Part shown: positions 26,010-34,975 of the stretch, in pieces | Layout of the letters: each line of letters opens with the position of its first letter | How positions within the stretch are numbered: the first letter of the stretch is position 1 | Assembly: GCF_038594945.1 (NCBI RefSeq) | Contig: NZ_JBCFYD010000001.1 | Coordinates: forward strand, 372,001-436,000 | Origin: Fodinibius sp. Rm-B-1B1-1 | GTDB taxonomy: Bacteria; Bacteroidota; Rhodothermia; Balneolales; Balneolaceae | Length of the DNA: 64,000 nucleotides | Direction of reading: 5' to 3' | The notes under the pieces: model-generated | Seen by the model: the letters and a program-made list of their open reading frames with translations, nothing else | Databases searched by the model: none | Told to the model about the DNA's origin: nothing | Program-made: the position numbers and the translations under genes

Positions 26010-26489
26010 TCAGTTTTGGCCCTGACCCTGTTGCGCACCTACAATCTTGCGGTAACGCTTCCCTACTTCAGGATTTGTTTGCAGCGCCTGAACAATGGCC
26101 TGAAACCGTTGTGGTTGTAATCCATTAGCCTTAATTGCACCCATAAGCTCCTTCTGTTGGGTCTGCATCAACTTGGGCTGTACCTCATCGATTGTTTTCT
26201 GCTCTTGGTCTGTTACATCTGCAGAATCCTGAGGATTGCGCTGACTCATCATAATTTCCTGAAAACGTTCAGGATTCATCTCTTTATCAGCCAGTAAAGA
26301 ATCTACTGCTTCATTTACCTTTTGATTTACATCTTGCGTTACAGCCGCAAACTTTTCCAATTCTTCATCAGTGATGCTATCGGGTTGTGTCTGCTGCATC
26401 TGCTGTTGCATATTACCTTGCGCAAAAGCTGAACCAGCCATTAACACAAATCCAAGTAACAAAGCTGCGGATTTTTTAAAAAACGTCAT
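26010..26489 (-). CDS. Secreted DUF4168-type protein
   Basis: 159 residues with a clear signal peptide cleaved after A-F-A (residues 1-23), a Gln/Met-rich stretch, then a helical domain. It has two copies of a DUF4168-like pattern: E-x-F-A-x-V-x-x-x-V, then I-x-A-N-G-L-Q-P-Q-R-F-Q-A-I and L-Q-T-N-P-E-V-G-K-R-Y. The DUF4168 function is unknown. The mature protein is Gln-rich and ends G-Q-G-Q-N. A strong terminator follows. It stands alone between a glycosylase gene and an antiporter gene. Confidence 0.8.
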   Translation of the reverse strand: MTFFKKSAALLLGFVLMAGSAFAQGNMQQQMQQTQPDSITDEELEKFAAVTQDVNQKVNEAVDSLLADKEMNPERFQEIMMSQRNPQDSADVTDQEQKTIDEVQPKLMQTQQKELMGAIKANGLQPQRFQAIVQALQTNPEVGKRYRKIVGAQQGQGQN

Positions 26490-26711
26490 AAAATATGTTT
26501 GTGAATTAAATTTAAGAGTTATGCCTTACAATAAGCTCCACTAAAATAGAGATTATTTATTCCGATAAAAAATAGCCGTCTATAGGCTATTAGTTAAGAT
26601 TCTCATTTATCAACAAAGCCTAACGAGCTATTTGATATTATATTCTAACTAAATTAACCACCCTTTTCCCTTGATCTAATATTCTTATTTAAATAGCCTC
26701 TAACCACATTG

Positions 26712-28025
26712 TTAAGAGGTTTTGAAAGTATTACCAAGAATGATTATTCCGATTGTAACTGCTAACAGAATGCCCCCAAAATAATTATGGATTACAGCCT
26801 CCCATGGAGAAATAGCAAAGGTTCCGCTAAGCAACAAAGCCTGATTTCCATAAGGCAAAAATCCCTGAGCTACGCAGGAAAACGTATCTAATACAGTAGC
26901 ACTTCGCTTGGGGGAAATATCGTGCTTCTGAGCCAAATTTCGACTTATATCGCCGGTCACCACAATAGAAACCACATTATTGGCAATACAGAAATCCGTA
27001 ATAAAAACAAGAACCCCAATAGCCATCTGCTGGGCACGGTTCCCCGTTCTTGATACTTTCTCTGCCAACCGATTAACGTGTTCAGAAATCCACTGCAACC
27101 CACCCTGCTGCTTGATAAACTCCCCCAGCGATCCCACAAACATAGCCAGTATAAAAATACCCTGCATATTGGCAAATCCAGCGGCAATATCGGTACCAAG
27201 TGCAGAAAGCTCATAGCCGGTAAAAATAACTCCCTGCAAGGCTGCCATCACAATCCCGATAAGTAGTACTACAAACACATTCATGCCAGCAACGGCCAAA
27301 ACAAGAATAGCCAGATAGGGCAGCGTAGCTGCCCAGCTAAAAGCTTCGGGAGTTATCGGGGCCGAATCGGTAGCTAAAAAGACAAAAAGGAGTGTTGTTA
27401 CTACCACAGCCGGGAGGGCAAACTTCATATTCTCCCAAAACTTTTCCTTCATTCCCACTTCCTGCGTACGGGTAGAGGCAATGGTGGTATCAGAAATAAT
27501 AGAAAGGTTATCCCCAAACATAGCGCCACCTAACAGCGCTCCGGCAATAAGCGACTCACTGGCACCGATCTGCCCGGCAAAACCCAGGGCAATAGGAGCC
27601 AGTGCTGCTATGGTTCCCACAGATGTACCCATAGCCAGTGAAATAAGGGCAGCAATAATAAATAATCCCGGCAATATATATCCCGAAGGAACTAACATCA
27701 GGCCCGCATTAACCACCGCCTCCACACCACCGGTAGCTGTAGCAACACTGGAAAAAGCTCCGGCCAGTAAGAAAATGAAACACATAGTAATAATATTACT
27801 GTTGCCAGCTCCTTTAACCAGCACAGCAATGGATTCGCCCAGTGGTTGGGGGTTTAACATCACCGCTAACATCAGGGCGGGGACAATGGCAACCTGTCCA
27901 GGAAGCTGCTGAAATGGTCGATCAACACCCATAATTTGAAGGGTCAATCCAGTGCCTAAGAACAAGCCAATGAAAAGTAAAATAGGAAAGAGGGAACGTT
28001 TTGCAGCGTTATAATCAGGAATCAT
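26712..28025 (-). CDS. NhaC-family Na+/H+ antiporter
   Basis: 437 residues with about 11-12 membrane helices. NhaC-type words are visible: M-G-T-S-V-G-T-I-A-A-L-A-P-I-A and G-A-M-F-G-D-N-L-S-I-I-S-D-T-T-I-A. The family exchanges sodium for protons or, in some members, transports organic acids such as malate/lactate. Together with the SSS permease it hints at a sodium-rich habitat, though that is weak evidence. It is a single gene; the flanking gaps (26490-26711 and 28026-28293) show no small gene, only short palindromes such as AGCAT-GGGG-ATGCT near 28178. Confidence 0.9.
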   Translation of the reverse strand: MIPDYNAAKRSLFPILLFIGLFLGTGLTLQIMGVDRPFQQLPGQVAIVPALMLAVMLNPQPLGESIAVLVKGAGNSNIITMCFIFLLAGAFSSVATATGGVEAVVNAGLMLVPSGYILPGLFIIAALISLAMGTSVGTIAALAPIALGFAGQIGASESLIAGALLGGAMFGDNLSIISDTTIASTRTQEVGMKEKFWENMKFALPAVVVTTLLFVFLATDSAPITPEAFSWAATLPYLAILVLAVAGMNVFVVLLIGIVMAALQGVIFTGYELSALGTDIAAGFANMQGIFILAMFVGSLGEFIKQQGGLQWISEHVNRLAEKVSRTGNRAQQMAIGVLVFITDFCIANNVVSIVVTGDISRNLAQKHDISPKRSATVLDTFSCVAQGFLPYGNQALLLSGTFAISPWEAVIHNYFGGILLAVTIGIIILGNTFKTS

Positions 28026-28293
28026 GTTAAACAGATTGCTAAGCTCTAAGTAAAATCAGTTAGACTAACATCTTCAGTTTTAATGTCAGATAATACAGTT
28101 TTTTTAACATAGCCACATACTTTCCTCTTCGAACTGCAAGTCAGCACTCAAAGTGAAGCCACTCTCTCAATTCCAGCATGGGGATGCTCACTGCCAGTGA
28201 AATCCAAATATTCACTTTTTAACATTCCGGGCTAACTGTTTATGATGATTCTGATGCTCTTCGTAAGCATGTACCTTAATTCTATTTTATAAA

Positions 28294-29592
28294 TTACTTC
28301 TCCCTGGTCGGTTTACCTTCGGCGGGATTCTTATTCATCATACTGGCTTTTCCTGCCAACTGTGCAGCACTGTCAATTTTGAAATTGCCGTTGGTAACCA
28401 CCTTTTCTCCGGCCTTCACTCCGGATCTAATAACATACCGATCGCCCACGCGTGGACCTAACTCAATTTCACGAAACTCAAACGTTGGCCGGTCAGCATC
28501 AGGTTTTTGTACATAAACTACCGATCGCTCTCCGGTCCACAGTACCGCAGATTTTGGAATTAACGTTTGCTCTCTGCCCTCGGCTATTACCGAAGAAATC
28601 ACGCCTTCGGCCAACATCTGTGGTTTCAAGCGTCCATTCTTGTTTTGAACCTCAGATCGTACTTTAACGGTACGAGACTGTGAATCAAGGGTAGGATCGA
28701 TGTAGGTAACCTTGGCTTCAAACGTTTCGCCTGAATAGGATTCAACGGTAAAACGAATATCATCCCCAGTATTCAGGACTGCCAGATCTTTTTCGTATGC
28801 ATTAAATACCACCCACACTGTCGATAGGTCAGCCATTTGATACATCACGGTACCTATTTCAACATGATCTCCAACCGCAATATTTCTCGTTATAATATAT
28901 CCCCCCATGTGTGAGGTAATATCAAACTGTGTATTCACTTCCCCGGTACGTTCTATCTCCTGGATTTGGCTTTCCGATATTTTCCAATTAAGCAACTTGG
29001 CCCTGGCTGCTTTGTACAATGACGAGCTTTGTTCTTTATGCTTCATGGCTTCAAGCAGTTCTTTTTGTGCCGAAACCAGTGCCGGAGAATAGATGGAAGC
29101 TACTTTTTGACCTTTCTCAATATATTCCCCGGTAAAATTGACGTAAAGTTGTTCAATCCGTCCCGGAAAATGAGACGGCAGACTTCGAATCCTCCGTTCA
29201 TCCACCATCACTTTACCCGGCATTCGAACTTCTACTCTGGCTACTTCCCTGGTCACCTCGGTCGTCTGAATTTGGGCTAACTTTTTTGCCTCTTCTGTCA
29301 TTGTTAGCTGATAGGGATTTTCTTCATTAAGATCACTGTCTTCCTGATTTACAGGAATCAACTCCATCCCGCAAATGGGACAATTCCCCGGTTCCGACTC
29401 TCGCACGCTGGGATGCATGCTACAGGTATACACTACTTCGCCCTGCTCATTGGTATGAGCTTCTTCAACATGTTCATTCATACTTTGCGGCTCATCGGAT
29501 GATGATCCACCAAAAAACAGCCACCCCAACAAGAGCCCAATGACTAATATTCCTGCTGACTTTCCAATTTGGTTGATATTAAGTGATTTCAT
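28294..29592 (-). CDS. cusB: CusB-like periplasmic adaptor of a Cu/Ag RND efflux system
   Basis: 432 residues. An N-terminal hydrophobic anchor (about 12-27) is followed by a heavy-metal-binding domain: Y-T-C-S-M-H-P-S-V then G-N-C-P-I-C-G-M-E-L, a Cys/Met/His set fitting Cu+ or Ag+. The rest is a membrane-fusion protein with barrel-sandwich, helical hairpin and beta-barrel parts. It links the RND pump to the outer-membrane channel and passes metal to the pump. It is last in the operon CusA-TolC-CusB, the reverse of the E. coli order. A nested inverted repeat sits in the 69-base gap after the channel gene. Confidence 0.92.
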   Translation of the reverse strand: MKSLNINQIGKSAGILVIGLLLGWLFFGGSSSDEPQSMNEHVEEAHTNEQGEVVYTCSMHPSVRESEPGNCPICGMELIPVNQEDSDLNEENPYQLTMTEEAKKLAQIQTTEVTREVARVEVRMPGKVMVDERRIRSLPSHFPGRIEQLYVNFTGEYIEKGQKVASIYSPALVSAQKELLEAMKHKEQSSSLYKAARAKLLNWKISESQIQEIERTGEVNTQFDITSHMGGYIITRNIAVGDHVEIGTVMYQMADLSTVWVVFNAYEKDLAVLNTGDDIRFTVESYSGETFEAKVTYIDPTLDSQSRTVKVRSEVQNKNGRLKPQMLAEGVISSVIAEGREQTLIPKSAVLWTGERSVVYVQKPDADRPTFEFREIELGPRVGDRYVIRSGVKAGEKVVTNGNFKIDSAAQLAGKASMMNKNPAEGKPTREK

Positions 29593-29627
29593 GATTTCAA
29601 ATTTTAATATTAAGTAATAAGTATTGT

Positions 29628-29665
29628 GTAGTGAGAAATATTTCGGATTATTTGCTACTCACTAC
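29628..29665. repeat. Intergenic nested inverted repeat
   Basis: GTAGTGAG (29628-29635) pairs perfectly with CTCACTAC (29658-29665); inside, AAATA (29636-29640) pairs with TATTT (29649-29653). The right arm belongs to a reiterated word CTACTCACTACTC and overlaps the stop of the TolC-like gene. No T-run. Confidence 0.65.
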
Positions 29666-30945
29666 TCTAATTCAATTGCTTCAGGATTTGCATTGTGCTT
29701 CCCGTACAGATACTCGATGCGAGTCACCGCCGTATTCTGATCAACAAGCGCCTGTTCACGAGCCAGCTCGTAATCCAACAGCTTGCGCTGCAACCGAAGC
29801 AGCTCCTCCAAGTCGATTGACGAGGTGGTATACTGCTCGGTTAAAATATCGATGGTCTGCTGGGTACGCTGGATCTGAATCTCCTTGTACAAATTTAACC
29901 TTCGCTGTCCATCATGATAATCACGCAGTGCCTGATTGAGCTCCGTTTGTAAGCTGTTCTCCATAACCCTCTGCTGATCCTGGACTGTCCGCAACTGAAT
30001 CTCCGCCTGTTTTTCCCTGGCACGATATTTTTTCCGGTACAGCGGGATCTGAATGCCACCGCGCGCAACAATAGCGTCTTTGCCGTTATCGGTAAGTGCC
30101 ATATCACGTTCACCGGTGATCATATAATCGATACCAAGATTAAATTTGGGCATTCCTTCTTTACGGGCGGCTTCAATACTGCTACGGGCCGAGGACGCCT
30201 CAAAATCCATTTTCATCAGCCGTGGATTTTGCTGCCTGACCAACTGCTCTAATTCTTCTGTAGAAATCCGCAGTGTTTTCTGATTCAACGAATCCGGGAT
30301 AACAACATCTTGCTCTACCGGACGATTGAGCAGTTCATTAAATTCCTGTATAGCCACTTGCTTGTTATCTTTCTGTAATTCCAGCCGTGTTTTAAGATCT
30401 TCCTTTTCAATCTGTACACGCAGCACATCAACCTGTCCTACCTGATCGGTTTCATACTGTTGGGTAACCAACGACTCAAACATATCCAGGATATCAATAT
30501 TTTCTCGCAGGATGTAAATCGTCTGTTCAATCTTATACAATTTATACCATTGCTCCTGCACCTTGAAAAACAGTTGATTGCGAGCATCTTGAAACGTTCT
30601 AAATTTGGCCTTTGCCATTTGCGAAGCTGCCTCACCACGCGCATTCAGCGTCCCAAACCACGGGAACATTTGTGTGAGGCCAAACCGGGTCTGTTGTGGA
30701 CCAACCCTGGTTTCAATGGGATTGATAAAATATCCGAAAGATAATTCAGGGTCAGGCAACGTGCTTACCTGTGGGGCTTGTTGTAAGGCCCCCAAATATT
30801 GGCGGTATTTTACTTTTAATTCGGGATTATTCTGTGCCGCTTCCTGCAGATAGCTATGTATTGGGGATTGGCCCCTGTCTGGTTGTTGAGAAAAAGCCAG
30901 TATTGGGAACAACGCTATAAATGATACAAGGATTATCTTCCTCAT
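29662..30945 (-). CDS. TolC-family outer-membrane channel of the Cu efflux system
   Basis: About 427 residues. The signal peptide M-R-K-I-I-L-V-S-F-I-A-L-F-P-I-L-A-F-S-Q is followed by two outer-membrane-efflux-protein repeats, rich in long amphipathic helices (T-Q-M-F-P-W-F-G-T-L and L-R-L-Q-R-K-L-L-D-Y-E-L). It forms the exit duct for CusBA. I chose the ATG at 30945 because it begins directly with a signal peptide and has GGAGG just upstream. The frame is open for another 87 codons into the CusA gene, with a second ATG at 31035, but that leader includes translated repeat-like DNA (K-S-P-F-G-G-G). Confidence 0.88.
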   Translation of the reverse strand: MRKIILVSFIALFPILAFSQQPDRGQSPIHSYLQEAAQNNPELKVKYRQYLGALQQAPQVSTLPDPELSFGYFINPIETRVGPQQTRFGLTQMFPWFGTLNARGEAASQMAKAKFRTFQDARNQLFFKVQEQWYKLYKIEQTIYILRENIDILDMFESLVTQQYETDQVGQVDVLRVQIEKEDLKTRLELQKDNKQVAIQEFNELLNRPVEQDVVIPDSLNQKTLRISTEELEQLVRQQNPRLMKMDFEASSARSSIEAARKEGMPKFNLGIDYMITGERDMALTDNGKDAIVARGGIQIPLYRKKYRAREKQAEIQLRTVQDQQRVMENSLQTELNQALRDYHDGQRRLNLYKEIQIQRTQQTIDILTEQYTTSSIDLEELLRLQRKLLDYELAREQALVDQNTAVTRIEYLYGKHNANPEAIELE

Positions 30946-30970
30946 CCCCCCTCCAAAGGGAGACTTGGGG
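30946..30970. repeat. GC-rich hairpin element overlapping the TolC-like ribosome-binding site
   Basis: CCCCC-CTCC-AAAG-GGAG-ACTT-GGGG in plus-strand order: inner arms CTCC/GGAG and outer C/G runs. On the minus strand it lies immediately before the ATG at 30945 and contains the only Shine-Dalgarno-like sequence, so folding would hide it. Its look differs sharply from the surrounding AT-rich DNA. From memory, similar C-rich/G-rich short elements are scattered in Bacteroidota genomes; not verified here. Confidence 0.5.
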
Positions 30971-31051
30971 ATAGCTTGCTTTGTAGTTTTATCTCGGAAC
31001 CAACTCGAGAATATTCTATTCTTCACATATTTCATAATTTTAAATCTCTTC

Positions 31052-34000
31052 TCAATTAACATTCTGGATCTGCGTATCACTGCTAAGGCGTTCAAGCTTC
31101 CACTCTTTCCACATGCCGTAAAGCACCGGCACCACAAACAGCGTAATAATCTGTAAGAACATCCCGCCGACGCTGGGAATAGCCATCGGCACCATAATAT
31201 CCGCACCGCGCCCGGTGGAGGTTAGTACCGGGACCAGTGCCAGAATCGTCGTGGCTGTCGTCATCATTGTGGGGCGAATACGTCGGCCAGCCGCCTCTTC
31301 TACCGCCGATTTGATCTGTTGCAGCGTTTGGGGCTTGTCACGGTCGAATATCTGATCGAGATATGTAGCCATCACCACACCACCTTCAGCGGCAATTCCA
31401 AATAGGGCAATAAAACCAACCCACACTGCAATACTCAGGTTTACCGTCCCCATCTGGAAGAGCTCTCGCATGTTGGTGCCAAACATGCTGAAATCCATAA
31501 ACCACGGCTGACCGTAAAGCCATACGAGGATAAATCCACCGGCCCAGGCCACAAAAATACTGCTGAAAATCATCATGGATGTGGCAACCGACCTGAACTG
31601 GAGGTAGATGATGAGGAAAATCAACAGCAGAGCAATGGGCAAAATAACAGAAAGTCGTTTTGAGGCACGCACTTGGTTTTCGTAATTACCGGCAAAGGCA
31701 TAGCTGACACCCGGGGGTACCGTCAAATCACCCGCCCCGATCTGCTCATTAAGATAATTCTGGGCATTCTCAACGGCATCCACCTCGGCAACATCATCCT
31801 GACTGTCAAAAATTACGTATCCAACCAAAAAGGTATCCTCACTTTTGATGGCCTGCGGTCCCTGCCGGTACCGAATTTCAGCAAGTTGTCCCAATGGCAC
31901 TTGCGTTCCTGTCCCGGTCGGAACCAGCATATTCCTAATCTTTTCGGGATCATCACGCTGCTCCCGGGCATAGCGCACCCGCACCGGGTACCGTTCACGT
32001 CCCTCTACGGTATTGGTCAGCGTAATTCCGCCCAGTGCTACCTCCAAATAGTGCTGCACCTGTTGCATAGAAATTCCGTACCGCGCAATATTTTCTCTGT
32101 TTACATCGATCTCGAGGTACGGCTTACCTACTATGCGATCCGCAAAAACAGACGACGGCTTAATACCCGACACCTGCTTGAGCTCCTCTTCGAGGCGAAG
32201 TCCAAAATCTTCGATGGTTTGCAGATCCGGCCCCTTCACCTTGATCCCCATCGGTGCACGCATCCCCGACTGCAACATAATCTGCCTTGTCTGGATAGGC
32301 TGCAATTTCGGGGCAGAAGTCGTTCCCGGGATATCCGCTGCTTTTATGATCTCATCCCAAATATCATCCGGCGATTCAATATGGTCCCGCCACTGCCGGT
32401 AATACTGTCCGTTAGGATCAGGAATAAGCTCTCCATTATCATTGCGCACAAAATCCCCTGCCGAATCTGTGCGGAATCGGATTCGATGGCCATCCCCATC
32501 CGTTTTATATTCTGTTTTATAGGTGATGATATTTTCATACATCGAGATAGGGGCCGGGTCCAGCGCTGATTCCGTACGTCCCATTTTGCCAACCACGTTT
32601 TCGACTTCCGGAATAGAGGCCACTCGCATATCCAGCTTCTGCATAACATCCTTGGCCTCCTCAATACCCGCATGGGGCATCGTCGTTGGCATCAGCAAAA
32701 AAGAGCCCTCATCCAACGGCGGCATAAATTCTTCACCCAGTCCGGGGAAAGCCGCTTCGGCTGTCTGCCAGGGAGCACTTCTTTTTATATCAACTCCCAC
32801 AGAATCAAATCCGGTAGCTACAAACCCAAAAATCCCCGAAAAGCCGAACCAGATCATCATGGAGAGCACAATCAACGATGTAGGTATCGACAGAAATAGC
32901 TTTTTGTGTGTCAGACACCAATCCAAAATGGGACGATAGTAGTAGATTACCAGCCAGAAACTACCCATAATAACAGTAAGTAACAGGGCCACAGTTATAA
33001 AGTTACCGGCAAAGGTCACGCCGGGCCCCATTGGTAGCCATTCGCGCGTAAGCAACCATGCTACAGCCAGCACGATTAGTCCCATATTTAACCTGGGCAA
33101 CCATCGCTGATACCGATCATCGTTGAGGAACAGGGCAGTACCATTAATCACCCCAAAACCTATCAGCACCAATCCGGCCCACGTCATCACACTAAAAGCG
33201 ATCAGCGATCCTCCCACCACTAACAAACTATTCCAGGCCAAACGAATGGGACGTTGTTTAACTTTGATGGAAAAGAACCAGTGAGCAAATGGAGGGATGA
33301 GCGTAATCACAATAATGATAGCCGCTATTAGCGCAAACGTCTTGGTAAAGGCCAGCGGACGAAAGAGCTTACCCTCGGCGGCAATCATTGTAAAAACGGG
33401 CAAAAAGCTAACAATCGTCATCGTAATTGCCGTGATAATAGCATGAGCCACCTCACTGGATGCCCGGTAAATAACTTCGAGCAAAGATTCACTGGGGGCC
33501 GCACGCTCCATGTGCTGCAACATATTCTCCGAAAGCACGATCCCCATATCCACGATGGTACCAATGGCAATAGCGATACCCGAAAGTGATACGATATTGG
33601 CATCTACCCCAGCCAGCTTCATGGCAATAAAGGTCATCAACACGGCTATGGGAAGCATTGCCGAAATAAGGATAGAGGTGCGCAGGTTCAACACCATTAC
33701 CACAATCACAATAATGGTAATCAGCACCTCCAGCGATAGTGCTTCTTCAAGCGTGCCAAGCGTTTCTTGAATAAGCGTACTTCGATCATAAAAAGGAACG
33801 ATTGACACCTGAGACTCCGTACCGTCATCCAGTGTTTTGGTGGGCAAACCGGGCTCGATTTCCTTAATCTTTGCTTTCACATTTTGGATCACCTGCATGG
33901 GATTGGCACCTTCACGTGCAGTAACAACCGCTCCTACGACTTCTGCTCCACCTTTGTCAAGCGCACCACGGCGCAGCGACGGGCCGCGACTCACCTGGGC

Positions 34001-34837
34001 AATCTCCTGAATACGAATCGGGGTATTCTCCGCCACTTTGACCACCGCCTGCTCAATATCTTCCATATTTTTGATGTAGCCCAGCCCCCGCACCAGGTAC
34101 TCCACGTTATTCATCTCGATAGTTCGAGCTCCCACTTCGGCGTTACTTTCTTTCACGGCTTTAAAGACCTCAGTCATGCTAATGCCATATTCCCTCATTT
34201 TTTCGGGATCGACATCTACCTGGTATTCACTTACATATCCGCCGATGGGTGCCACTTCGGCCACCCCCTCCGTTGAAGAAAGCGCATACCCCACATAATA
34301 ATCCTGAATACTGCGAAGTTCTTGCAGATCCCAGCCACCAGTGGCATTACCATTATTATCACGCCCCTCAAGGGTGTACCAAAAAATTTGTCCAAGTCCG
34401 GTAGCATCGGGACCCAATGAAGGCTGCACACCCTGTGGCAAAGTCCCTGCGGGGAGTGAGTTCAACTTTTCAAGGATACGGGAGCGACTCCAATAAAAAT
34501 CCACATCTTCTTCAAAAATTACGTAGATACTGGAGGCACCTATCATAGAGCTACTGCGCACCGTTTTAACACCGGGCACCGTAAGCAGTTGAGCAGTCAG
34601 CGGATAGGTAATTTGATCCTCTACATCCTGCGGTGATCGTCCCGGCCATGAGGTATATACTATTTGCTGGTTTTGTCCCAGATTTGGAATGGCGTCTACA
34701 GCCACCGGATCTTGGGGCAGCAGATCGATATCCCATGAAAACGGTGCTACAGCCACACCCCAAACCACCATTGTGAGCAGTAGTAATACGGCAATTAATT
34801 TGTTTTCCAGAAAAAAGCGTATGGTTTTGTCAAGCAT
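31052..34837 (-). CDS. cusA: CusA/CzcA-type heavy-metal RND efflux permease
   Basis: 1261 residues, about 200 more than E. coli CusA. It has the HAE-2/HME features: a first membrane helix, the porter loops (Y-T-S-W-P-G-R-S-P-Q-D-V-E-D-Q), the helix-4 region with G-I-A-I-A-I-G-T-I-V-D-M-G-I-V, and E-E-F-M-P-P-L-D-E-G-S-F-L-L-M-P-T-T-M-P with the methionine-rich funnel; G-M-R-A-P-M-G-I-K-V follows. The excess length is mainly an insertion of about four extra membrane helices near residues 525-660. It pumps Cu+/Ag+ out by proton motive force with the adjacent CusB and TolC-like proteins. Metal choice is inferred from the CusB domain. Confidence 0.95.
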   Translation of the reverse strand: MLDKTIRFFLENKLIAVLLLLTMVVWGVAVAPFSWDIDLLPQDPVAVDAIPNLGQNQQIVYTSWPGRSPQDVEDQITYPLTAQLLTVPGVKTVRSSSMIGASSIYVIFEEDVDFYWSRSRILEKLNSLPAGTLPQGVQPSLGPDATGLGQIFWYTLEGRDNNGNATGGWDLQELRSIQDYYVGYALSSTEGVAEVAPIGGYVSEYQVDVDPEKMREYGISMTEVFKAVKESNAEVGARTIEMNNVEYLVRGLGYIKNMEDIEQAVVKVAENTPIRIQEIAQVSRGPSLRRGALDKGGAEVVGAVVTAREGANPMQVIQNVKAKIKEIEPGLPTKTLDDGTESQVSIVPFYDRSTLIQETLGTLEEALSLEVLITIIVIVVMVLNLRTSILISAMLPIAVLMTFIAMKLAGVDANIVSLSGIAIAIGTIVDMGIVLSENMLQHMERAAPSESLLEVIYRASSEVAHAIITAITMTIVSFLPVFTMIAAEGKLFRPLAFTKTFALIAAIIIVITLIPPFAHWFFSIKVKQRPIRLAWNSLLVVGGSLIAFSVMTWAGLVLIGFGVINGTALFLNDDRYQRWLPRLNMGLIVLAVAWLLTREWLPMGPGVTFAGNFITVALLLTVIMGSFWLVIYYYRPILDWCLTHKKLFLSIPTSLIVLSMMIWFGFSGIFGFVATGFDSVGVDIKRSAPWQTAEAAFPGLGEEFMPPLDEGSFLLMPTTMPHAGIEEAKDVMQKLDMRVASIPEVENVVGKMGRTESALDPAPISMYENIITYKTEYKTDGDGHRIRFRTDSAGDFVRNDNGELIPDPNGQYYRQWRDHIESPDDIWDEIIKAADIPGTTSAPKLQPIQTRQIMLQSGMRAPMGIKVKGPDLQTIEDFGLRLEEELKQVSGIKPSSVFADRIVGKPYLEIDVNRENIARYGISMQQVQHYLEVALGGITLTNTVEGRERYPVRVRYAREQRDDPEKIRNMLVPTGTGTQVPLGQLAEIRYRQGPQAIKSEDTFLVGYVIFDSQDDVAEVDAVENAQNYLNEQIGAGDLTVPPGVSYAFAGNYENQVRASKRLSVILPIALLLIFLIIYLQFRSVATSMMIFSSIFVAWAGGFILVWLYGQPWFMDFSMFGTNMRELFQMGTVNLSIAVWVGFIALFGIAAEGGVVMATYLDQIFDRDKPQTLQQIKSAVEEAAGRRIRPTMMTTATTILALVPVLTSTGRGADIMVPMAIPSVGGMFLQIITLFVVPVLYGMWKEWKLERLSSDTQIQNVN

Positions 34838-34869
34838 ATGTATGCTGAATTAGCGATTTCGAAAAATGA

Positions 34870-34930
34870 GTGATACGCAATACGAAAAATGTGTCTACTC
34901 AATGGGTAACATGCGTATTACGTGATACGT
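34870..34930. repeat. Intergenic direct and inverted word repeats (GTGATACG / ATACGCA)
   Basis: GTGATACG occurs directly at 34870-34877 and 34923-34930. ATACGCA (34873-34879) is perfectly complementary to TGCGTAT (34912-34918), and AATACG to CGTATT. It lies in the 138-base gap before cusA on the minus strand. Confidence 0.5.
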
Positions 34931-34975
34931 AGCGTCAGCCCAAACAACATTCAGGCTTTAACACGAAAGGACTCG

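Noticed and set aside
30946-31206. Extension of the TolC-like gene by 87 codons into cusA
   Set aside because: No signal peptide at that start, and the added part includes repeat-like DNA and the end of cusA; the ATG at 30945 begins a proper signal.
31673-32569. 298-codon open frame on the plus strand inside cusA
   Set aside because: Lies wholly antisense to a strongly conserved permease; composition (Arg, His, Ile-rich) is that of a shadow frame.
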